Source: Kribbella catacumbae DSM 19601
Lineage (GTDB): Bacteria > Actinomycetota > Actinomycetes > Propionibacteriales > Kribbellaceae
Assembly (NCBI RefSeq): GCF_000372465.1
Contig: NZ_AQUZ01000007.1
Location: forward strand, 31,127 to 95,126
DNA length: 64,000 nt
Direction: 5' to 3'
The notes under the pieces are model-generated. The model searched no databases, was not told the DNA's origin, and worked only from the letters and a program-made list of their open reading frames with translations. Made by a program: the position numbers and the translations under genes. Below are positions 59,471-64,000 of this stretch, piece by piece (the first letter of the stretch is position 1; each line of letters starts with the position of its first letter).

Positions 59471-60448
59471 TCAACTCCAACGCCGTGAGCCAGCCCGGCG
59501 CACTCCCTGCATGAGATCAGATTGAGTCGCGTGCATACGCCCGTCGGCGACTGCCACTCGCAGGGCGGAGTGAACTGCATACTCGCCAGCCGCATGAGGA
59601 AGCCCGACAAGACCGTCTGCCGCTGCCAACTCATCCACGTTTTCTGCTCTTCGACCAACAAGAAGCCGTTGAATCAGCTCGGTCATCTGTGAATGGTCGG
59701 GCGGAGGTATGTTCAGAACTTCATCAAATCGACGCCACAGAGCATTATCTAGGACTTGTTCGTGATTTGTAGCAGCGACAATGATGGAGGGGCCCGTATA
59801 TCCATCTATCAGCTGCAGCATCGCGTTCACAACGCGGCGAAGTTCGCCGTGATCCGAAGGATCATCCCTGTCTTTGCCAAGGCTATCAAATTCATCGAAT
59901 AGCACGACATAGGGCCCAGAACGAGCGAACTCCATGACTCTACGGAGATTCGAGGCGGTTTCACCAAGATAGCTCGAAACAACACTGTCAATTCGTACTG
60001 TAACCAACGGCCGCCCGAGTTCCGCCGCCAGAGCCGACGCTATGCTGGTTTTGCCGCAGCCGGGCGGACCGTAGAGCAAGATTCGATTCCGTCTTGGAAC
60101 CCCCACTGCGTCGAGCGTGCCCCAGAGCCCTACCTCTATCGCGAGTTCTCTGAGTGTATGAGCAAGCTCTTGATTCAGAATCAGATCCCCAACAAAGCGA
60201 TCACTCATTGCGACATCAACAAGCGGTACAGCGCTGTCGCGATCCTTGGGCGGATCCGGTAAGGGGATTTCTGACAGCGACAGGCGGTCGCCGCTCCCGC
60301 TCACGAGCAGTCGCCGAAGGTCCTGAGCAAGGACTACATGCCTCTTCGCTTCTTCTTCCTCAATGATCGCTTGAGCCGCTCGACGGAAGGCCAGATCATC
60401 GCGGTCACGATGTGCCGCGAGCAGTGCCTTGAGGTGCCTTCCTGCCAT
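59471..60448 (-). CDS. classical AAA ATPase (SpoVK/COG0464 type), partner of S8 peptidase
   Basis: A 325-aa AAA ATPase. Walker A GPPGCGKT (127-134), Walker B VVLFDEFDSLG (181-191), sensor 1 N228 (VAATNHE) and the arginine-finger pair R239/R240 are complete. SSYLGETASNLRR at 158-170 is a pore-loop with Tyr, as in substrate-threading AAA proteins. The 110-residue N-terminal domain is unclassified. ATG 60448 fits a promoter TTGACA-17 bp-TACATT, so the mRNA may be leaderless; an in-frame GTG at 60475 lies upstream of the -10 and is unlikely. The gene belongs to the same low-GC segment as the S8 peptidase. Confidence 0.88.
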   Translation of the reverse strand: MAGRHLKALLAAHRDRDDLAFRRAAQAIIEEEEAKRHVVLAQDLRRLLVSGSGDRLSLSEIPLPDPPKDRDSAVPLVDVAMSDRFVGDLILNQELAHTLRELAIEVGLWGTLDAVGVPRRNRILLYGPPGCGKTSIASALAAELGRPLVTVRIDSVVSSYLGETASNLRRVMEFARSGPYVVLFDEFDSLGKDRDDPSDHGELRRVVNAMLQLIDGYTGPSIIVAATNHEQVLDNALWRRFDEVLNIPPPDHSQMTELIQRLLVGRRAENVDELAAADGLVGLPHAAGEYAVHSALRVAVADGRMHATQSDLMQGVRRAGSRRWS

Positions 60449-60454
60449 TGCTCC

Positions 60455-60483
60455 AATGTAAGTCAATGTGTCCACTGTGTCAA
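60455..60483 (-). promoter_or_regulatory. promoter of the AAA/S8 operon
   Basis: Read on the minus strand, TTGACA at 60483-60478 and TACATT at 60460-60455 are separated by 17 bp. The -10 ends 6 nt before ATG 60448, leaving little or no leader. Confidence 0.7.
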
Positions 60484-60486
60484 AGA

Positions 60487-60498
60487 AGTAGCGCTACT
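60487..60498. promoter_or_regulatory. perfect palindrome between divergent promoters
   Basis: AGTAGCGCTACT is a 12-bp perfect palindrome. It lies 4 bp from the -35 of the AAA/S8 promoter and upstream of a TATATT box (60506-60511) that is 6 nt from the XRE start codon. It is a natural operator for the XRE protein to control both directions. Confidence 0.65.
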
Positions 60499-60517
60499 AG
60501 TTTGATATATTCGACGT

Positions 60518-60796
60518 ATGCCGAACCGGCCGCCTCGCCTCGAACGCGCTCACGCAAGCGACGCATTCGTACTGGCGGACCGGCTTCGGACAGCCAGGCT
60601 CGAGCGTCGGATGAGTCAGCAATCGCTGGCCGCTGCCGCGCAGGTGTCAATCGGAGCAGTCAGAGCCCTGGAAGCGAAGAGAAGCGTTGATCCGAGCTTC
60701 TTCACAGTTGTCGCAATTGCGCGGGCTCTCGGAGTGCCGATCCAGGAACTGGTCGCCGCTGATCAACAGGCAACCGCCAGGGGCCCGCTGTCATAG
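60518..60796 (+). CDS. XRE family transcriptional regulator
   Basis: A 92-aa helix-turn-helix protein. LADRLRTARLERRMSQQSLA, then AAAQVSIGAVRALEAKRSVD (recognition helix) and FFTVVAIARALGVPIQELVA form a complete HTH_3 domain. There is no extra ligand domain. It is divergent from the AAA/S8 operon, with a palindrome and near-leaderless promoters between them. It probably represses the operon and itself. It might be a phage-type or self-limiting regulator of a defence module; this is inferred. Confidence 0.87.
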   Translation: MPNRPPRLERAHASDAFVLADRLRTARLERRMSQQSLAAAAQVSIGAVRALEAKRSVDPSFFTVVAIARALGVPIQELVAADQQATARGPLS

Positions 60797-60825
60797 CCGA
60801 TACGCATCGAGGCTATGAGGTCGGA

Positions 60826-61659
60826 TTAGGTGCAGGTGTGGTTGGTGGAGCGGGGGTCGTTGGTTACTCGGCGGGTGCGGTAGATGTCGGCTTTGCGGGC
60901 GGTGGTGCGCCAGGGGCGGGCGTGGGTGAGAGGGACTTCGTACGCCGGGTCGTTGCGGTCGATGGTGGCGATGGTGAGCTCGGCCGGTGCGGTGACCGTC
61001 GAGACGTAGGTGCCGTCGGGGGCGATCACGCCCGAAGGCATCAGGTCGGCGGTCTGGGCGGGCAGGGACATCGCCACCCAGTAGTTGTTGATCGCGGCGT
61101 ACGCGCGGGCCTTGACCTCGAAGATCGAGTCGACCGGGTACGCCGACAGCAGCAGGCACTCGACGCCCAGCCGCTCGTAGTCGCTGAACAGGTGCGGGAA
61201 GTTGATCTCGATGCAGAGCGCGCAGCCGAAGCGGTAGCCGTCCACGTCGAAGACGATCGGCTCGAAGCCGGGGCTGAAGAAGCGGGTGATCTCGGTGTTG
61301 GAGCAGTAACGCTTGTCGTACCGGTCGACGACCTGGCCGGCGTCGGAGATCACGTACAGGCTGTTGTGCGGCCGGTTCGGCGGGGTCAGCGGATGGGCCG
61401 AGCCGAGCACCACCCAGAGCTTCAGCCGCGCGGCGAGCTTCTTGATCTTCTCGAGCTCCTCGCGGACCACCGTCCAATCGACCTCGGACCAGTCCTGGAA
61501 CTGCTCCTTCGGATACCCCGACAGCTGCCCCTCCGGAAACTGGATCAGCCGTGCCTTCCCGGCCGCGGCGGATTTCATCAGCTCCCGGACCTTGGCACCG
61601 TTCTCCGCGGCGTCCTTGGTGATGGCTGGTTCTGCAACAGCAATACGAATCCCCGTCAT
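60826..61659 (-). CDS. carbon-nitrogen hydrolase (nitrilase superfamily)
   Basis: A 277-aa amidohydrolase. The catalytic triad is Glu in LIQFPEGQLSGYPKE (about 43), Lys in DRYDKRYCSN (about 115) and Cys in FGCALCIEINFPHLF (about 150). The C-terminal part has APDGTYVSTVTAPAELTIAT. Members hydrolyse amides or nitriles or transfer acyl groups. The substrate is unknown. It converges with the XRE gene with about 30 bp between ends and has normal high GC, so it marks the edge of the island. Confidence 0.9.
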   Translation of the reverse strand: MTGIRIAVAEPAITKDAAENGAKVRELMKSAAAGKARLIQFPEGQLSGYPKEQFQDWSEVDWTVVREELEKIKKLAARLKLWVVLGSAHPLTPPNRPHNSLYVISDAGQVVDRYDKRYCSNTEITRFFSPGFEPIVFDVDGYRFGCALCIEINFPHLFSDYERLGVECLLLSAYPVDSIFEVKARAYAAINNYWVAMSLPAQTADLMPSGVIAPDGTYVSTVTAPAELTIATIDRNDPAYEVPLTHARPWRTTARKADIYRTRRVTNDPRSTNHTCT

Positions 61660-61739
61660 CGCCCCACGGTCCCACCCCGGACCGACAATCCCGGCCGGAC
61701 TCGCGCCGGATTGTCGGACCGTGACGGCAGGATGCAGGT

Positions 61740-62234
61740 ATGAGCTGGTCCACCGTCCACGACCAAACCCTCCGCACCCGGTACGCCGAAGTGCACGACC
61801 TGGCCGAGTGGACCGACTGGATGCCCTTCGAGGCGGCGATCCCCAGCGCCCCCCGAGAACCCGGCGTCTACCTCCTCCGCGAGCCCGTCACCGGCATCAT
61901 CCGGTACGTCGGGATGGCGGGCGAGCGTGCCGCGAGTGGCCGCCCGCAAGGCCTGTACGGCCGGCTGACCGTCTACCGCAACGGCCGAGGCGCCATCAGC
62001 GGCTTCGGCGAGGAAGCCCTCGACCGTGCCCTCGCCGACCCCCACTGGCTCGAACAGCAACTGAGCGACCTACGCCAGCACGGCCCAAAACGCACCCAGG
62101 ACTGGGCCCGCGACGCCGTACTGCGACTCGACCTCGAGGTGAGCTGGTCGGTGACCCCGGACGCCAACGACGCCCGCTACCTGGAAACCCAGGTCCTGAC
62201 CCTGCTGCAGACCCACGGCCTCTGGAACCGCTGA
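61740..62234 (+). CDS. GIY-YIG nuclease-like protein
   Basis: A 164-aa protein. PGVYLLREPVTGIIRYVGMA at about residues 41-60 matches the paired GVY and YVG strands of the GIY-YIG fold, and the following Arg and later Glu (WLEQQL or LETQVL) could be catalytic. The N-terminal 35 residues are helical and the C-terminal part is uncharacterised. GIY-YIG domains make single-strand or double-strand DNA cuts in repair, homing or restriction. No partner gene is adjacent, so the role is uncertain. Confidence 0.75.
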   Translation: MSWSTVHDQTLRTRYAEVHDLAEWTDWMPFEAAIPSAPREPGVYLLREPVTGIIRYVGMAGERAASGRPQGLYGRLTVYRNGRGAISGFGEEALDRALADPHWLEQQLSDLRQHGPKRTQDWARDAVLRLDLEVSWSVTPDANDARYLETQVLTLLQTHGLWNR

Positions 62235-62305
62235 CCGGCCGCCACGGCCCGGCCATCGAACACCCACTGTGATCCATGCCGCATCAACAAGCGGCCGGGA
62301 ACAGC

Positions 62306-62339
62306 AAAAACTCCCAGTCAGACGTGCTGACCGGGAGTT
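62306..62339 (-). terminator. Rho-independent terminator downstream of tRNA-Leu
   Basis: On the minus strand AACTCCCGGTCAG and CTGACTGGGAGTT form a stem of about 12 bp around a CACGT loop, with one mismatch, followed by a TTTTTGC tail. It lies about 10 bp after the tRNA-Leu 3' end. Confidence 0.85.
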
Positions 62340-62349
62340 GCTGTTGCTG

Positions 62350-62433
62350 TGCGCGAGGGGGGAGTTGAACCCCCACACCCTTTCGGGCACACGGACCTGA
62401 ACCGTGCGCGTCTGCCTATTCCGCCACTCGCGC
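62350..62433 (-). tRNA. leuT: tRNA-Leu (CAG anticodon)
   Basis: On the minus strand this 84-nt gene folds as a class II tRNA. The acceptor arms are GCGCGAG and CTCGCGC with discriminator A; the D-loop is GGCGGAATAGGCAGACG; the anticodon loop contains TTCAGGT with anticodon CAG; the long variable arm is TGCCCGAAAGGGTG; and the T-arm is GGGGGTTCAACTCCCCC. CCA is not encoded. A terminator follows. It is divergent from fhaA, an arrangement usual near the actinobacterial origin. Confidence 0.97.
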
Positions 62434-62666
62434 GTTGGCTGCTGAGAGCTGGTAAAAATGCCATCTGCGACCGAGAGAAAACACTAGCACGGCCTGCGGC
62501 AGACTCTGACATTGCGGGTTCGGTCGAACCTGCCGATACGATCGATCGTCGTACCAGTGTGTCCACCACGCACCGGTGGACACGGGGTACGGCGAGCCTC
62601 TTGAAGGTGCCGTACGGCAAGCACGATCGTTGGGTCCACCCGACGACCGACCGTGGAGGAGGACGC

Positions 62667-63494
62667 GTGCGACCGCTGCAGCGCTTCGAGCGCCGCCTGG
62701 AGGGCATCGTGAGTGGTGTCTTCGCGCGCGCGTTCAAGGGTGACGTGGAGCCGATCGAGCTGGCCGCGGCGCTCAAGCGTGAGATCGACAACACCGCGCG
62801 GATCCTGTCCAGGGACCGCCGGCTGGTGCCGAACCACTTCACCATCGAGCTCGGCCCGGGCGACTTCGAGCGCCTGAACGCCTACGGCCGGACGCTCAAC
62901 CACGAGCTCGCGAACGAACTGCGCGACCACGCGGACATCCAGCGCTACACCTTCTCCGGACCGATCGAGATCGAGTTGACCCAGCAAGACGAACTGCCGA
63001 CCGGCAAGTTCCGCGTCGTCAGCGCCACCGTCGGCACCCAGCGGCCGCAGCAACCACCGCCGCCCCCGCAGCCGACGTACCAGCCGGCACCCGATCCGAA
63101 CGCGACGGTGCTGCAGAGTGCGCCGGTGCAGCCGCCGCCCGGCCCCCCGCCGGTACGCCGCGGCCACCCGCAGGTGATGCTCGAGGTGAACGGGCGACGC
63201 CGGCCGATCAACCCGCCGGGCGTCGTACTCGGTCGCGGGACCGATGCCGACATCCAGATCAACGATCCGGGGGTGTCCCGGCGGCATGCGGAGATCCGGT
63301 TGATGCCCGAGGGCCCCGGAGGTGTCAGGGTGGTCCTGGTCGACCTGGGGTCGACCAACGGCACCCTGGTCAACGGACGCCGGGCCGCCGAGGCCGAACT
63401 GACCGACGGATCGACGGTAAGGATCGGGAACACCACTATGACGCTGCGCCTAGCGGACGAGCCCATCGCCCAGCCGCCGAGCAGCGGGTGGTGA
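62667..63494 (+). CDS. fhaA: FHA domain protein FhaA (DUF3662-FHA)
   Basis: A 275-aa protein. Residues 1-125 form a DUF3662 domain (LQRFERRLEGIVSGVFARAF; PNHFTIELGPGDFERL), then a Pro/Gln-rich linker of about 60 residues, and a C-terminal FHA domain (VLGRGTDADIQINDPGVSRR then HAEI and VDLGSTNGTLVNGRR) that binds phosphothreonine. In Actinobacteria, FhaA is a partner of PknA/PknB and of cell-wall synthesis. GTG 62667 was chosen because GGAGGAGGAC precedes it; an upstream open frame lies over the tRNA and is not coding. Confidence 0.95.
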   Translation: MRPLQRFERRLEGIVSGVFARAFKGDVEPIELAAALKREIDNTARILSRDRRLVPNHFTIELGPGDFERLNAYGRTLNHELANELRDHADIQRYTFSGPIEIELTQQDELPTGKFRVVSATVGTQRPQQPPPPPQPTYQPAPDPNATVLQSAPVQPPPGPPPVRRGHPQVMLEVNGRRRPINPPGVVLGRGTDADIQINDPGVSRRHAEIRLMPEGPGGVRVVLVDLGSTNGTLVNGRRAAEAELTDGSTVRIGNTTMTLRLADEPIAQPPSSGW

Positions 63495-63504
63495 CTGAAC
63501 TTCC

Positions 63505-63993
63505 ATGTCGGAACTGACGCTGACCCTGATCAAACTGGGGTTCCTGGCCCTGTTGTGGATGTTCGTACTCGCGGTGCTGTCCGTGATCAGGTCCGACCTG
63601 TTCGGCGCCAAGGTCGACGCCCGTGCGATCGCGCCGGCCTCGTCGCCGCAGCCCAACGGCCGGACGCCGAAGCCGGCCAAGCCCGCGAAGAAGCGCAAGG
63701 GCCTGCCTGGTTCGGTCACGATCGCCGACGGCCCGCAGGCCGGCGTGGGCGCGACCCTGGTCGCGGAGCCGGTCGTGATCGGCCGCGGCTCGGACTGCCA
63801 GATCCGCCTCGACGACGACTACTCCTCCACCCGGCACGCGCGGGTGTTCCAGTCCGAGGGCGACTGGTGGGTCGAGGACCTGGGCTCGACCAACGGCACG
63901 TACCTGGACGGCCAGCGGGTCACCCGCCCGGTCCCAGCCGAGATCGGCGGTTCCATCCGGATCGGTCGCACGACGCTGAACATCGCGAAGTAG
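63505..63993 (+). CDS. fhaB: FHA domain protein FhaB
   Basis: A 162-aa protein. The N-terminal segment LIKLGFLALLWMFVLAVLSV is a transmembrane helix, followed by a basic linker, and an FHA domain (VIGRGSDCQIRLDDDYSSTR then HARVFQSEGDWWVED, LGSTNGTYLDGQRV). It binds phosphothreonine-containing proteins at the membrane and in actinobacteria is part of the operon with pstP, rodA, pbpA, pknA and pknB, which would lie just beyond the window. It starts 10 bp after fhaA. Confidence 0.95.
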   Translation: MSELTLTLIKLGFLALLWMFVLAVLSVIRSDLFGAKVDARAIAPASSPQPNGRTPKPAKPAKKRKGLPGSVTIADGPQAGVGATLVAEPVVIGRGSDCQIRLDDDYSSTRHARVFQSEGDWWVEDLGSTNGTYLDGQRVTRPVPAEIGGSIRIGRTTLNIAK

Positions 63994-64000
63994 GGCGCCG

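Noticed and set aside
57087..60796. Prophage or integrative element
   Set aside because: No integrase, attachment repeat, structural phage gene or tRNA target was found at the borders.
62349..62666. N-terminal extension of fhaA to 62349
   Set aside because: The extension runs across the tRNA-Leu gene; GTG 62667 has a strong Shine-Dalgarno and matches the usual start of the family.

Overview
The window is high-GC actinobacterial chromosome with strong G/C third-position bias, frequent GTG starts and many leaderless or ATGA-coupled genes. The gene repertoire (AfsR/SARP regulator, MpaB-type oxygenase, Tat-exported PHP protein, CUT1 sugar transporter without its own ATPase) suits a soil actinomycete of the Kribbella/Nocardioides/Streptomyces kind; genus is an inference. 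The right edge carries tRNA-Leu(CAG) divergent from fhaA-fhaB, an arrangement usually found near oriC in Actinobacteria, so the window probably lies close to the origin.

Layout. 1-7241: acyl-CoA/branched-chain catabolic operon (acyl-CoA dehydrogenase, carboxyltransferase, biotin carboxylase/BCCP, second dehydrogenase, acyl-CoA synthetase, TetR). 7224-10732: membrane NACHT NTPase, proline dehydrogenase and a small membrane protein split between two frames. 10770-14449: NUDIX-GNAT fusion, an array of hairpins with a conserved TGAGGAG loop, a 63-aa protein gene, an 11-bp-periodic repeat array, an HTH/TPR regulator and a GNAT. 14489-18603: structured leader, PHP phosphoesterase, MpaB-type oxygenase, ROK protein. 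18759-28860: orphan ParA, imine-reductase-like protein, AfsR-type regulator with an FAD oxidase, glycine-betaine ABC operon. 29017-37903: globin, APH-like kinase, methyltransferase, siderophore-interacting protein with an iron box, secreted protein, P-loop ATPase, CDF metal exporter with ArsR sensor, MFS. 38012-41489: VapBC-type toxin-antitoxin pair, VOC protein, secreted endonuclease, and an internally deleted sigma factor with a membrane partner. 41813-46762: GH16, GntR regulator and sugar ABC operon with matching operator-like sites. 46941-49715: DauR-like regulator, aminotransferase and ornithine-cyclodeaminase-family operon. 50113-56894: PASTA lipoprotein, 1223-aa subtilase with a TrmB/LuxR-like regulator, YbaK deacylase, GNAT. 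57087-60796: lower-GC island encoding a classical AAA ATPase, an S8 peptidase and a divergent XRE regulator. 60826-63993: nitrilase-family protein, GIY-YIG-like protein, tRNA-Leu, fhaA, fhaB.

The two strongest candidates for something undescribed are (i) the hairpin array at 11930-12194, where at least four unrelated stems display the same TGAGGAG loop (CTCCTCA on the other strand, an anti-Shine-Dalgarno-like sequence), next to a small-protein gene and six 11-bp iterated motifs; and (ii) the AAA-ATPase/subtilase pair with a divergent XRE gene, two near-leaderless promoters and a 12-bp perfect palindrome between them, in DNA of different composition from its surroundings. All calls come from reading the sequence; no database search was possible.
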